A DNA stretch of 38,859 bases, taken from positions 1,792,482-1,831,340 of the forward strand of contig KQ482042.1 in assembly GCA_001430745.1 (NCBI GenBank), in the 5' to 3' direction. The notes beneath the pieces were generated by a model. The model had not been told where the DNA came from. It saw only the letters and a program-made list of their open reading frames with translations, and did not search any database. Positions 1 to 11,101 of this stretch are shown in pieces. Each line of letters starts with the position of its first letter. Position 1 is the stretch's first letter. The position numbers and the translations under genes are program-made. Origin of the DNA: Auxenochlorella pyrenoidosa (Eukaryota > Chlorophyta > Trebouxiophyceae > Chlorellales > Chlorellaceae).

Positions 1-74
1 ACGACGACGACGACGCGCCGCCGCCCGCCGCCGCCCCCCCCCCCACCCCCCCACCCACCACACACACACACACC
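1..74. repeat. Simple repeats in TOP3B intron
   Basis: ACG, CCG and CA microsatellites plus a C-run, lying in the intron after the last visible TOP3B exon (from base 259 leftward). I see no exon between 1 and 259. The next TOP3B exon should encode the segment following the zinc-ribbon cysteines. Confidence 0.85.
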
Positions 75-259
75 AATTAGCTAGGGATGTGCCTGCTGCA
101 TTGCAGTGAGGGCTGCCCCACAAATGCAGACCCCAGCACCTAGCTTGCTAGCACGCCAGCCCACTTGAGGCATGCTCACCCGGCTGTGCACCCTCCCGCC
201 CGTCCACACACCAAAATTGACCGAGGCGCGTCCGCCCGGCTCCCTTGCTGCCCACCCAC

Positions 260-3200
260 CAGCTTGATGGAGCCGCCCTGCGGCATGGCGTACAGGTCGT
301 CGCACGTCTTGCAGTACAGCCGGGAGGGGCGCGAGGGGATGAGGTTCATGTAGCGGTTGCACCTGTTCAGGGGGGTGGGGGGCAAGGAGCAGGCAGGTGA
401 AGTGTGGATCCAGAGCCTGTCCAACCTCGGGGAACCGGTATGTAAAATTCGTAATCAGGCAAGAGGGGGTTCTGCTGATGCGCCGGCTGGCCGTCCGGGC
501 GCCCTTCCCCCCTGCCCCGTTGAGTGCCAACAGGTCCCCCAGACCCTGCCCCGTTCCGTCACTCACTTCCCGCATTTGCTAAGCACCTTGCCGCTGGAGG
601 CCAGGGGCGAGAAGGAGGCCTCGAAGAGTGCGTCCATGCGCTGGATGTGGCCCACAAAGAAGGCAAACTGCGCATGGGGAGGGCAGCGAGACCCTGAGTT
701 GACACATGCGTAAGCCTTCTCGCAGGCGCCTTCCAGAGCCAGAGACCTCTATCACCTCTAATAGTGCTCATGCTGCCGTCGCTGCGTCTGCCACTGCTGT
801 GCTCCAGTCAAGCATCCCACCCACCTTGGCCTTGAACTCCTCCAGGCAGTGCGCCACCACAGCATCCTTGTCCGCCTCCCCCTGCACAGTGCAGCCGACC
901 GCGGTGAAAACAGAGGACGCCTGCTTGGAAGCAGACACACAACCTACAGCACACGTTTCACAACACGCTGCGCGCGTTTGTAGGCTGCTGGGCCGGCGGT
1001 TGCGAGCTCAGGCGGCACCTTGGCTGCGAGACCCAGCGAACACGCCACCCACAGCCTCCCCAGCGCTGACAGAGGGTCGGCTCAGCCATGACCACACAGA
1101 GCTGAAGACCACCGGGAAGGCTGCATACCCATGGCACCCACCTTGGCGATCAGGTCGATCTGCTTCTCCACGTACGCCCGCACCTTCGGCCGGCACAGCT
1201 CCGGGTCGATCAGCTGATACCCGCGTACCAGCGTGATGCCCAGCTCTGTTGGGACCACCCTGCGCCCGGCCTGGATGGACACGTAGTTGCGCTCCGTGAT
1301 GTTGTTGATGTGCACAGAGATGGAGGCATCTGCAGGCGGGCAGCGAGGGCGGGGGGGTGACGCGTGCCCCTGTGCTGCACTGCATCAGAGATGGAGGCTT
1401 CGTGCCCAGGGGGAGAGGCAGCCTCCCATGCTTACTGCATGACAAGACCGGTTGCAAGTTGTTTCCGCCTTCTTGGGACCGTGCAGTGGTCCAGCAGCAG
1501 CAACGGCAACGGCAGCGGCAGCGGCAGCAGCAGCTGTGCGCAGCAGGCACAGGCTGCGCACCCGTGCCAATGCCGTGCTTCTCCATCAGGCCGATGAGCT
1601 CCGCCTCTGTCAGGTAGTCGGGGGGTGAGGTCTTGCCCTGGTGCAGCTCCACCTCTTCACGGGGTGAGGAGGCAGGCAGAGGAGGGCCCGGGACGGGGGC
1701 GCGTCAGTCCAGGGCTGCAAACAGAGGCCGGGTCAGCAAAGCTGCGCCGAAACCTGCCCCGAATGCTGCAGCAATTCAGAGCTGACCTGCCACACTGCAC
1801 TGATGCTTGCAAGGCGCAGCGCGTGGTCGGCTGTGAGCCGCCCACCTGAGATGGGGATGGCCTCCCCTGGTCGCAGCGGCGGCAGCGGCTCGTTCTGCAC
1901 GGCCTGCAAGCGAGCGGCGGGGCGGTGCCGGGCTGGGCAACCATGTGCATGCAGCTGGCCCACACCCCTGCCTGCGCATGCCTGCGCCACGCCTTGCGCT
2001 GTACTGGCAAGCGCAGGGTGCTCCGTCCCTCCTGATCTTCGGTACAGCCAGCCACCTTGCTGACTGCAACCGAGCGCCCGGCCCCGCCCACCTTCCAGGG
2101 CATGATGGCGGTGAACCCCAGGCGCAGCACCTGGGTGCCGCCCGCGCTGAAGCTCTCCGGCCCCGCAGACAGGCTGGCCCGCGTCCTGCGGTAGACGCAG
2201 TCGGGGGACAGGGAGCCCAGGAAGTGCCGCGCCACAAAGCTGGGAGGGGGAAGGGGGGGGGGGGGGGGGGGGGGGGCTGGAGAGGGGTTCTCTGGGGGCG
2301 CGCAGCAGGCTTGAACTGCGGTGGCCAGCATGTGGGGGTGCAATGTCCCTGGTCCCGCAGGTGCCAATGACTGCACAGGCGGCATCTTGCAGGAGCCGCA
2401 GCGCCTTCCCTTGCTGCGAAGCATGCCGTCCGGGGGACGGAGAGCGCAATTCAGCTCGGCCCCAACCCTGCCCAGCCTCACTCATACAGGCGCCAGGCAT
2501 CGCCGCCCCCGAGCTCCGCCTCGGTGGCGCAGCGCACGGGGGTGATGGGAGGGTGATCGCCACAGTCCACGCCTGCAGGAAGAGCACACGCAGGCTTTGT
2601 CGAATAGAGGAAAGTGAGGTGATTGCATGCTTGGCGAGGATGGCAAGGAGGGCAGGCAGCGGGGAGGGCTGCCCTCCATCCACGATCCGTCAGCTGCAAC
2701 GCGGGCCAGTCCCATCGGTTGCGCTGGCCAGGGCGCACTGCCTGCACCCCTGCTGCCTCACCTCCCTTGGGAATGCTGAAGCTGCCCAGCAGCGAGGCCG
2801 CATACTCGCCCCTGCGGCAAACACAGTGCACAGCTGCTTCACAAGCAGGCACATGCTGAGAGCGGCGCCCATGGAGACCAGGTGCTGGGGGCCAGGAGAC
2901 AGCAGAGCATAGGCGCGGCGACGTAAGCCTCCGTTTGCTGGGCCCTGGCGAAGGGCTGGCGCTCAAAGTTCGGCACGGCCCCCCCATCACCAGATGGGGT
3001 GCGCTCGCTGCGCTGCCAGCAGCTCGTGAAAGTCAAAGTTGGGTGGGTAGGCGGTGGACTCGGTGCGAGGGTAGGACAGGTAGCCCTGGTGCGTGGGGTG
3101 GGGTGGGGTGGGGGCACAAGCTGAACGAGCGGGGGCCGCAATGGACTGGTTGGCGGGGCACTATGACGGCTAAGAAGCCGGCCGGTGTTGTGCAGTCGAC

Positions 3201-6095
3201 GGTGTCGCCCTGTCCTTGGAAAGGCTGCTGTCCCCAATGTGCTTGCCACTTCTACTCCTCGCCCCACCCCTGTGCCCACACCTGCGTGTATAGCCGCTCT
3301 GCCACTTGCATGGCGTAGGCGGGGCCTATTCCCAGCGAGGAGCTGGCTGCTTTAAGCAGCTCAACTGCAGATGTATGGCGGCGCGGAGCAGTTGCCAAAG
3401 CGTAGCAGGACGATGCCAGCTACCTGGCAGCGGCAATCCGCTATCCAGCACAGGCCAGCTCCAACAAGCCTTCCAGCCAGGCAGTCAGGAATGAGAAGCA
3501 TGCAGACAGGCAGTACAGGCCATCGACCAAAGTGACCGCCGCGGCGGCTGCTCCCTGTCTTCCAGGCAGGGTGGCCACCCACCCATATGCCGCTCCAGGC
3601 AGGCCTGCTCACTGGCTGCGCACCTGTGTTGAGACCTGCGGGCCGCCCCTTGCGCTCCTCCTTCTCCACCACATCCACCACCCGCAGCTGCGGTGCAAGG
3701 CAGGGCAGCAGGGGCGGGTACTGGTCAGGGCCTGGGGCAGGCCCCAGGTTGTTGGGCCATCAGGAGGCAGGCAGCCACTTGCCAGCCTGGAGAGCAAGCA
3801 TGCTGTGCGTGCTGCTGCGCTGCCCACGAGCCCACCAGGACTCACAGGCCTCCTCCCCTGCCCACCTGCTTGGCCTCCGACACCAGCTGCTGGAATGCAG
3901 TGCCAATCTCGGCATCAAACACGCGGCCCCGCCCCCACTCCAGCTGCGCTTTTTGAAGCACCAGCAGGGCAGTGGCGGGGGGAACTGTTTGGGGAATAGG
4001 AGGGGAGCAGGCTGGCAGCGCAGGGTACTCATGAAGGGTTCTCCTTGGCCAAGCACGCATGCCCGCCAACTCCCCCGCCCGAGGCTCACGTTGAGCGTGG
4101 TGCCCGCCTTGGCCGCACGCGGCCGCACCACCCAAAAGGGCTCTGGCTGGAAGCAGGCAATGGCCTGGTGCCGCTCCACACAAAAGTTGAGGGTGGGGGT
4201 CTGGCAGGGGCCGTAGGAGATGAGCCGGGAGTCCAGGTTGCCATACTTGCTCTGGAAGAAGCGCGACTGGAAGCGCGTGAAGGCCACGCCCACCTGGGCA
4301 GGGCGGGCAGGGCGGGCAGGGGCAGCAGGCGGCGCGCGGCGGCGCCGGTGGGCGGGCGCAGCAGGGGCCCGGGACGAGCCGCAGAGGGCTCTACGCCGTG
4401 AGGGCCCCCTCCCCCGGTGCTGCACCACAATGCCTGCAGTACATGCCACATTGGCTTGCCAGCCGCTGGCAGGCCTGCCCCGCATGTGCTGCCAGGGGCG
4501 TGCCCCCCGGCATCCCACCTTGAGGTCCAGCTCCTGCCGGGCATCCACCGCCAGCGCCTCGGCCCGGTTGGGCGCCCCCAGCCGGGCCATGGCCTGCTGG
4601 ATCTCGGCTGCGCTGATGGCTGACCGGGGGGGTTGGGGGGGGAGCAGGAGCGGCAGTTTGGAGGGCAAGCAGGGTGTTGGGGTTCGAGGTGGTAGGGGGG
4701 CAGGCATCCCTGTCATGCGCACAGTCAGAGGGCATGCAGGGGAGCTAAGAGCTCGCAGGGGAGCTGCTGCCCTCAGGGATGGGAGGCACCAGTCTTGGGT
4801 GCCCCCACAGGGCGTGCGCCCGCCCGCACTCTGGGCCCAGCCGCGCTGCCCCACCCACCCGAGAAGCGGGCGCGGAAGACCTGCTGCTCGCCCCCTCCCC
4901 GGTTCATCCACTTGACCGTGTTGTCCATCACCTCTGCAGGCAGGCGGAGGGCAGGCAGGCAGCACAGCAGACAGCAGGTCGGTTGCCAGCCTGCACCCGC
5001 CCGCTCGGCTGCCACGCGCCCCGCGAGCGCGCGTGCCTCCTGGAATCCCTACCGCCAGCCGCCCAGCCCCCCCCGCCGCCCACCAAAGCAGATGTTCTCC
5101 CCCTCGCGGTCGCAGTCCAGCCAGAGCACCAGGTAGTCGCAGCCCTTGGCCTCGCCCTGCGGGGAGGGAGGGGCGCTGCCCGGCCTGCTGATGTCAACAG
5201 TACCGGAGCCGCGATGCCCACCCGCCTGCCAGGCCTCGCTGCTCTCTGGGCGCCTCCAGCACCTCTGGCTTGGCAAGTGCGGCACGTGCCTCGAGCCACA
5301 ACACCCGGCGCACCAATGCCTGGCCGTTGCACCGCAGGCAGTGGGCCCACACAAGCCAGCTTGCTGCGCGGCGCACCTGCAGGTGGCGGCACACTCGCGC
5401 CTTGGGGTTGGCCTCCGCCTTGAGTGTGGGCGCATCAAACAGGGTTGCGGGGTCCACTTTCTCCCACGACTGATACTCAGCTGAGGGTGGGGAGGCAGGG
5501 GGCCAGGGGCCCAGGGACAAAGGTCGGCAAAGGGAGGCAGGGGCCCAGGGACAGAGGTCGGCAAAGGTGGGCAGGGCTGGTGGTGTGACGCAACCGCCGG
5601 GGCGTCAAGGCCCAGCCATGAGCCGGACCAACCGCCCGTGCCTGATGCACTTCACGGCGGCCCACCTGGGAAGTCAATGCTCAGCACGTGGCCGATCACG
5701 CTGCAGGTAGGCAGGCAAGAAGTGGTGTAGGCGGAGCAGCGGAGCAATGAATGCAGAGGAGGAAGGTGCAGCACACCCGGGCCCAAGGTGACAGGCGGCT
5801 GTCATCGCCCACCTGGTCATTTTGAAGCAAGCAGGCCGCCCCCGGAAGGTGCCGTTCCACTCGTGCACATCCAAATTGGTGTGGCGAGAGTGTATCTGCA
5901 CTCAATTGTCCAAGCAGGGAATGCAGCAGGCATGGGACTGAGCCGCAACTGCGCTGCCCGGGTGCACTTTGGACAGCCAGCAAGGGCGGCTCGCCCAGCT
6001 CCCTTTCACACCTGACCATTTGAAAGAAACTCGGCTATACTCTTTGCCAGACTGGGCTTCTCTGCCACCATTAGGACAACTGCTGGCGGCGCCAT
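260..6095 (-). CDS. TOP3B: DNA topoisomerase III-beta, 3'-truncated by window edge
   Basis: Type IA topoisomerase that passes single strands of DNA (and RNA in animals, with TDRD3). Exons: 6012-6095, 5813-5895, 5666-5700, 5377-5480, 5084-5156, 4859-4933, 4519-4619, 4090-4293, 3866-3943, 3624-3687, 3282-3364, 2991-3085, 2762-2811, 2482-2572, 2092-2239, 1846-1903, 1562-1654, 1142-1329, 825-881, 567-667, 260-362. All junctions keep phase and give about 656 residues. Visible motifs: TOPRIM VAEKPSLAKS with Glu12; LWLDCDREGEN with Asp116, Asp118 and Glu120; RLISYGPCQTPTL; the active-site stretch GYLSYPRTES with catalytic Tyr333 (human Tyr336); GDHPPITPV; PPDYLTEAELIGLMEKHGIG. The last exons hold the CGKC and YCKTCDD zinc-ribbon cysteines. 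The remaining zinc fingers and any RGG tail must lie left of base 1. ATG at 6095 places the TOPRIM motif as in animals. Exon 9's acceptor (after 3944) was chosen because it alone restores phase. Beta rather than alpha by motif details. Confidence 0.93.
1489..1535. repeat. CAG/CGG/CAA trinucleotide tract in TOP3B intron
   Basis: Imperfect run of CAG, CAA, CGG units in the intron between exons 1562-1654 and 1142-1329. On the coding (minus) strand it reads as CTG/CCG/TTG, pyrimidine-rich. It is not translated in the model. Confidence 0.7.
2253..2276. repeat. 24-base G homopolymer (C24 on the transcript)
   Basis: Twenty-four uninterrupted G on the plus strand. TOP3B is transcribed from the other strand, so the pre-mRNA carries C24 about 12 bases before the acceptor of exon 2092-2239, where it serves as that intron's polypyrimidine tract. 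Confidence 0.9.
3095..3114 (+). repeat. Four G-runs separated by single T (G4 motif)
   Basis: Runs of 4, 4, 4 and 5 G with one-base T loops, in the TOP3B intron just upstream (in transcript sense) of exon 2991-3085. On the transcript it is a CCCCA-type pyrimidine tract next to the acceptor. On the DNA template strand it could fold as a G-quadruplex. Confidence 0.7.
5504..5571. repeat. 34-bp tandem duplication in TOP3B intron
   Basis: Two adjacent near-identical 34-bp copies (5504-5537 and 5538-5571), differing at a few positions, each containing CAGGGGCCCAGGGACA and AGGTCGGCAAAGG. They lie in the intron between exons 5666-5700 and 5377-5480, close to the acceptor of exon 5377-5480. Confidence 0.8.
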
Positions 6096-7233
6096 GGTGC
6101 CGACACCGGCCAGGAGCACCTTGCCCCGGCAGAGCCGGGGTGGGAGCGGCGCTAGTCACGGCAGGTGCTCGCAGTCGAGCCCTGCTCGGCCGAAGGCCGC
6201 TCGGTGGCTGCTGCTGGGATATAGCTTCCAGGCTGTCTGTACAATATTTAGCTGCGGCGAAAAGTTGTCGTGCTGTCGAGCCTGCTGGAATGGAGCGCAG
6301 TGGCAGGCAAGAGGCTGCGATGGGCAATTTGACAATGGGCAGTAGTAGAACGCCGTACGATTGAGCAGCGGTCTATGCGCACGGTGGCATGGCGGCGGCG
6401 GGGCTCCAGCATGTGCTGCCGCCATCGTGTTCAAGGGGTGTCATGTATGCAGGTTGCCAGTCGTATCAAGACCATGTGCTCAGAATATGTAAGCGCATGG
6501 TGCAAGCATGGATTTAGACAGCCCAAGGGTGCCACAGATGAGTTGTGGAACATATGCAGCAGAGAGCTGCGCGTCTGTGCCCTGCACGCCTGCGCTGGCA
6601 TTCTGGGTGGGCAGTCAGGGTTCATCAAACTTGCTTGTTGACCTCATGTTCGAAATCTGCATCTTCACACGTTCTTCTTGTCAGTGGAATGAATAAAAAT
6701 GGATCAGCTTCATGGCGTTTGCAGAGGGAAAACCGGGGCGTGTGCCTGCGCCCGAAGAAAATCGGCAGGGCTGGCAGCGCAGGACACAACCCAGCCTGGG
6801 CTGAAAAGGGACGGAAAAGCAAATGCAAGACGAAAGAAGCAGAATGTGGACCCCCGGGTGCCGCGTGGTGCGAAGAGGTACAGTTTGGGGCTGCAACCGC
6901 AGCAGGAGCTAAGCAGGGGCACCAGGGCCAGCAGAGTGAGACAAACACAGGCATGGGACCGTGCGTTCTGAGGTGTGTGCAAGTGTAAAGATTGGTGAGA
7001 GATAGCATTGGTTGTGGACGAAAGGAAAGAAAGGTGGGAAAGCGCAGGCGTCCACGCCGCCCAGAAAACAGGCGTGGGGTGCAGCGCAGCGCACGGGGAG
7101 TCAGGCAAGGGTACAGAGCGGCACGGGGTGGCAGATGCCTGGCAAACGCAGCAAGACAGAGGCGCAGCAGCACGCCATGCTGTGCCGCATCAGAGCTGTG
7201 TGGGCACTCCGTGAGCGGCCCCCCCTATAGCCC
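6096..7233. other. Intergenic: TOP3B 5' side and CblC 3' side
   Basis: 1.1 kb between the TOP3B start and the CblC stop, both on the minus strand, so it should hold the TOP3B promoter and leader plus the CblC 3' UTR. No TGTAA is visible on the minus strand. The plus strand has TGTAA at 6487 and 6981 and AATAAA near 6690. Composition is locally more A/T-rich than the genes. The open frames here show no recognisable domain. Confidence 0.6.
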
Positions 7234-10200
7234 TCAGGCCGCGGTCACGGCGGCGGGGCCTGGCGAGGCGCCGGGCGTGGCAACAGTCGGCACCGCGGCG
7301 GCAGCGGCCAGCGCCTGCGCCGCCTTGCCCTGCCGCGCCGCCATGGTGGCGGCGTGGAAGGCCTGCAGCGCGGGGTCCAGCAGCCCGGTGGCCGACAGCT
7401 GGGGGCTGGTGGGGCCCAGGTTGCGGCGCAGCATCGCCTTGAGCAGCACGCTGCGATCGCGGGTGTAGTGGTATGTGATCTGCTCCTCGCTGTACCGCCA
7501 GGGGTGCCCTGCACGGTTTGGACATGCACAGGGAGGGGTGGTGAGCTGTGGGGGGCCACCAGTCAGGGTATGGCGCACATGTGGGAGCCAATGGGCCAGC
7601 TGCTGCCACATCCGCATTGAGGCACTGCAGGTTGCTCAGCTGTGAGAGGGGGTAGGACTTGCAGCACCCTTCAGCGCTTAGTCCCCTGGCCCCTATCCTG
7701 CTGCGTGCGGGGCCTCACCGGGGCAGGGCGAATCACGCACCGCCACCCAGGCGCGCCAGTTGGCCGCCACGGCGCGCATGCTGGGCTTGCTCTCCCGCTC
7801 CAGGCTGGACCGCCATGAAATGCTGCCGCCCGGGCTGCCCCCCTGCAGCGGGCTGCCAAATCCGGCTGCAACAGCTGGGGAGCCAGGCCCAGCAGGCTCA
7901 GCGGCGGCACCACCTGGCACCGCCACAGGCTCTGCTGCTGCTGCTGCTGCCAGCCGGTCGGCAGCGGTGCCAGGCAGCCCAGCTGGTGGCTCGGGGGTGG
8001 CCACCGCGTGCTCGCTGCCGCCCTCGCTGCGGGCCCGAGGGCTGCTGCACCCGCTGCTGCAGGCGGGCGTGGTGCCACCGCTGGCGGCCCGATCGCTGCC
8101 CACCGTGCTGCGCGCGCTGCTGCTGGGGCAAGGTGCAGCGCGTGATGAAAGCCCGGCAGCCTCTGGCGCCTGGCTGGAGCGCGCCTGCCCCCGCCCCTGC
8201 TCCTGCTCCCCTTCCTCCTCGTCGCTGTCGCCCTCCAGCTCAGGCTCTCTGCTGGCCTCTGCCAGCGCCGCCTCTGCCGCCTCCACATCGGCCTCGGGCA
8301 GGTGGAACTTCTTGCTGCAGCGGCACAGGTGGGGGGCGCGGGAAGGGCGGTGGGTGAAAGGCCGGCAGCCCTGGCCCATGACACACCCCAGCACAGGGTG
8401 AACTGGGAGGCAGCAACTGCAGCACGGACCCGGCTTTCATGCTGCCGCCCGGTTTTGCACCCTAGCCGGTGCGCGTGCCCCCACCTGGTGTTGTGCACAG
8501 CGGTGTGCAGCGCCAGCGCCACGTACTGGCGGGTGGCCAGCGGCAGCGGGTTGGGCAGCTCGGGGGGCTGGGGCTGCAGCCGGGCGGGCGGGCGGGTGAC
8601 AAGAGGCACACGGTTGAGCCCATCAGAGATTTGGAGGAGGCAAGCGACCTCGGCGAGCAGAGGCAACACTTGTTGCGGCTGCAGCGACACTTGCTGCGGC
8701 TACATGCACCTTGCTCCTCAAGCCTCATCCAGGGGGCCGGGAAAGGGGGGGGGCCCGGGGGCACTCACGGCTGTGTAGGGCACATCGTCAAAGATGATGG
8801 CGCAGCGCAGCGAGAACCAGGGCCCAAACCGCGGGTGCAGGCACAGGTGCGAGGTCTGCAGGCACAGAGGGCGCAGCGGTGGATGCGAGGGCCCACTGAG
8901 CAGCGTGCAGGCTGGCGGGACCCCGTTGCCAGCTGCAGCGCCTTGCACAGCCAAGCTTCCAATCGGCAGCTGCTGCTGTGGCGCCCTCCCATGCACCGTG
9001 AAAGCCCGCCCAGCTGCGGTCCCGGGCTGCCAGCCTGCATGTGCACCAGGCAGCTGCCAGCACCGCTGCCGAACCCTGGTTGCCGATGCTGCAGCCAGGG
9101 TGGTGGGGCGCCCACCTCATCCAGGTATGCCAGCCCAGCAAAGTGGGCCATGCGCTGGAAGGCCACGTGCTCGCTCGCGCCCTCGGGGCTGCTGCCCTCC
9201 AGGTCGTCGGTGCGGCGGTGGCTCCAGTACACGCGACGCGACAGCCTGCTGGGAGGGGAGGGCCAGGGAAGAGGGCCTGAGCGGCCGCATGGGGATTGCC
9301 GCGTAGGCAGCGACCAGTGCAGCATGCGTTCGCACCCGTACATGGGCATGCCAGCCGCAGGCCCGTTGCAAGGCCTACAGGGCCTGCAGTGAAGAGAGCC
9401 CGTCCTATGTGCAGCACAGCGTGCCCAGGCCCGCCATGGCGCGTGCCTGCTCAGGCGCAGGGCATGGCGGCGCTCACCCCGGGGCGCACAGCGCCAGCGC
9501 CGCAGTCAGGCGCCGCTCCAGAAAGGCATCCAGAGGGTTGTCCTGCGCCAGCAGGCCCTCGCTGGCGCAGGCCTCCACAAACGGCTCCCACAGGGAGCGC
9601 GAGTTGGCGATGAGGACGCAGAGCGCCGAGGGGCCGGCGGCGCCGCGGGCGGGGATGCGTGCGCCCAGCGCCGCCACGGTGGGGTTGTTGTACCTGCATG
9701 GGACGGGGAGTTTGGAGGCAGAGCGGGGTTGAGGTGAAGGGTAGGGCAGGGTCAAGAGGGTCAGCAAAAGGGCTAACGGGTCTGGATGGGGGTGGGGGGT
9801 GGGGTGGGGTGGGGGTGGGGGTGGGGGTGGTGGAATTGAGAGGGGGGCGCAGCGGGTGGAGAGGAGGAAAATATTTGTTGCACTGTTGTGTGCGCAGCAA
9901 CCGGCCTGGAGGGTCGGGTGCGCCGTGCGGATCTGGGTAGGTGTGAGGCTCAGCCATTCGTGCGGGAGAGAGGGACGAAACCAGGGGCGCGCCCTTGGGG
10001 CGACTGGTTGCAGTGCAGAAAATCACATGCGGATCACACCTACGGCTTGCATCATTTCAATGCAAACTCTAAACACCACTGAACAGGGGTGGTGGGTCCG
10101 CTGTCTGCTCAGAGCAGTCGTGCGGGCTGCGGCAGCCGCACCCGGCAGCAGAGCGCGCCAGCGCCCCTGTCTGCCCACAGGGCGCATGGCAGACCGGTGG

Positions 10201-10412
10201 TGCCTTGCGACTGCTTCGAACACCCGGCGAATTGATCAGGGGAGGCGCCTGGGTCGCTCAGGCGCCTCCACAGCTGAACCCCGGCGATCAGACATCGGGC
10301 ACACCACCACCACCCACCAAGATAAAGATAAAGGTGTAACGATGTCTATGCCGCAGGGTGCGAGCTGCCGACCCAGACAGGCCACCAGCGTCTCCGGCTC
10401 TGACAGCGCCAT
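7234..10412 (-). CDS. CblC/MMACHC-like cobalamin-processing protein
   Basis: Family role (animals): cytosolic flavin/glutathione-dependent decyanase and dealkylase that hands cobalamin to B12 enzymes. Exons: 10318-10412, 9478-9693, 9116-9248, 8769-8855, 8485-8573, 7719-8314, 7234-7508; total 496 residues versus about 280 in human. Recognisable blocks in order: N-terminal APCGIDIVTPLSLSWYNN (human CPFGFEVYPFQVAWYN); FQRMAHFAGLAYLDE; HPRFGPWFSLRCAIIF at 155-170 (the family hallmark HPRFGGWF); ANWRAWVAVRD; RYSEEQITYHY at about 410. Between the HPRFG block and the WRAW block sits an Ala/Ser/Glu-rich insert of roughly 200 residues, largely within exon 7719-8314, which is absent from animal proteins. 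The C-terminus is Ala-rich. ATG at 10410-10412 aligns with the animal start; the upstream frame extension has only TTG. Weak point: identity rests on remembered motifs. Confidence 0.8.
9788..9827 (+). repeat. Seven G-runs with single-T spacers (G4 motif)
   Basis: Seven consecutive runs of 4-6 G, each separated by one T, inside the first CblC intron (9694-10317), 95-135 bases from its acceptor. The G-rich strand is the transcription template; the RNA has the C-rich version. Confidence 0.8.
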
Positions 10413-11101
10413 TTGCCCGTAGCCCTCAGCAGGGCGTCCCAAACTGGACCAAGATGGATAAACCCTGGAAACCTAGCTGGTATCACAGAGGCCCGGGGCT
10501 CAAGGTGCGTCACTGTAGCGCAGCGCAGCGGGGCGCTGCGCAGCGCCTCGCCGCACCAGCCCAGCAATGCCCACCACACAAGGGCTCAACTCTAGTTCGC
10601 CATCTCCCAATCGTTGTCTCTGTAATGTAGGGCAAATGCATGCACATTCATCTCTGCACGGCGAATCTTGGCAGCCATCGTTCTGCATGCTGCGCCGGCA
10701 TGCGAGCCGGAGGTGCGAGTGTCAGGGCAGTCCAGGGAGAGCAGCGTCCTCACTGTCCATGTCTCCACGTTAGCTCACTTGATCGCTGTCGCCCTTACAC
10801 TTTGGATGCGATTCGGCTCTTTAAAAGCCGTGCCAAGCTGGTGTGCAGGCTGGGGTCTGCACTCATCGCACAGCGCTGCGCAGACATTCGGCGGTGCATG
10901 CTCCGCTGCACACCCACTGCTCACTTTCAAACTTCATCAACATGCCCCTGCAGACCAACACCTCCATGGTAGGAGTGCGAGGGTGGGCCTGGATAAAGCT
11001 GCGAGCCTGCCTTCTTGTGGCCTCTCAGCCCCCATCTGTCCCTGTCAGCTGGTTTGCAGCTCCACTGTCGCATACATGAACAGGATGACCCCATCAGGAT
11101 C
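10413..11101. other. Intergenic: CblC 5' side and TML 3' UTR
   Basis: Holds the CblC promoter/leader and the TML 3' UTR. Visible: a GC-rich hairpin at 10523-10541 (8-bp arms GCGCAGCG and CGCTGCGC, 3-base loop), a telo-box-like AAACCCT near 10461 next to the CblC start, and a TGTAA on the minus strand for TML. No protein-coding similarity was seen in the open frames. Confidence 0.55.
10795..10799 (-). terminator. TGTAA poly(A) signal of TML gene
   Basis: Minus-strand TGTAA about 300 bases after the TML stop. TGTAA is the usual poly(A) motif in green algae. It is the only copy seen downstream of TML before the CblC start. Confidence 0.55.

Noticed and set aside
1..74. Left-edge repeats considered as telomeric or assembly-end sequence
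   Set aside because: Units are ACG, CCG and CA, not the plant-type TTTAGGG repeat. The TOP3B gene clearly continues to the left.
1489..1535. Trinucleotide run considered as a polyglutamine-coding exon or CRISPR-like repeat
   Set aside because: It lies within an intron whose removal is needed for TOP3B phase, and there are no spacers.
3960..4089. Acceptor at 3984 (ACAG) for TOP3B exon 9
   Set aside because: It breaks phase with exon 8. The acceptor before CTGGAGTGG at 3943 restores it and matches the plant LEW segment.
6545..6988. Plus-strand 147-codon open frame ending at a TGTAA
   Set aside because: No recognisable domain, composition unlike the neighbouring exons, and no splice or start context beyond chance. 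Kept only as a note on possible antisense transcription.
10318..10442. Ten-residue upstream extension of the CblC start
   Set aside because: Its first codon is TTG. The ATG at 10412 aligns with the animal N-terminus.
10523..10541. GC-rich hairpin upstream of CblC considered as a cobalamin riboswitch
   Set aside because: An 8-bp stem alone. No B12-box or multi-helix aptamer is visible, and it lies upstream in a eukaryotic leader or promoter.
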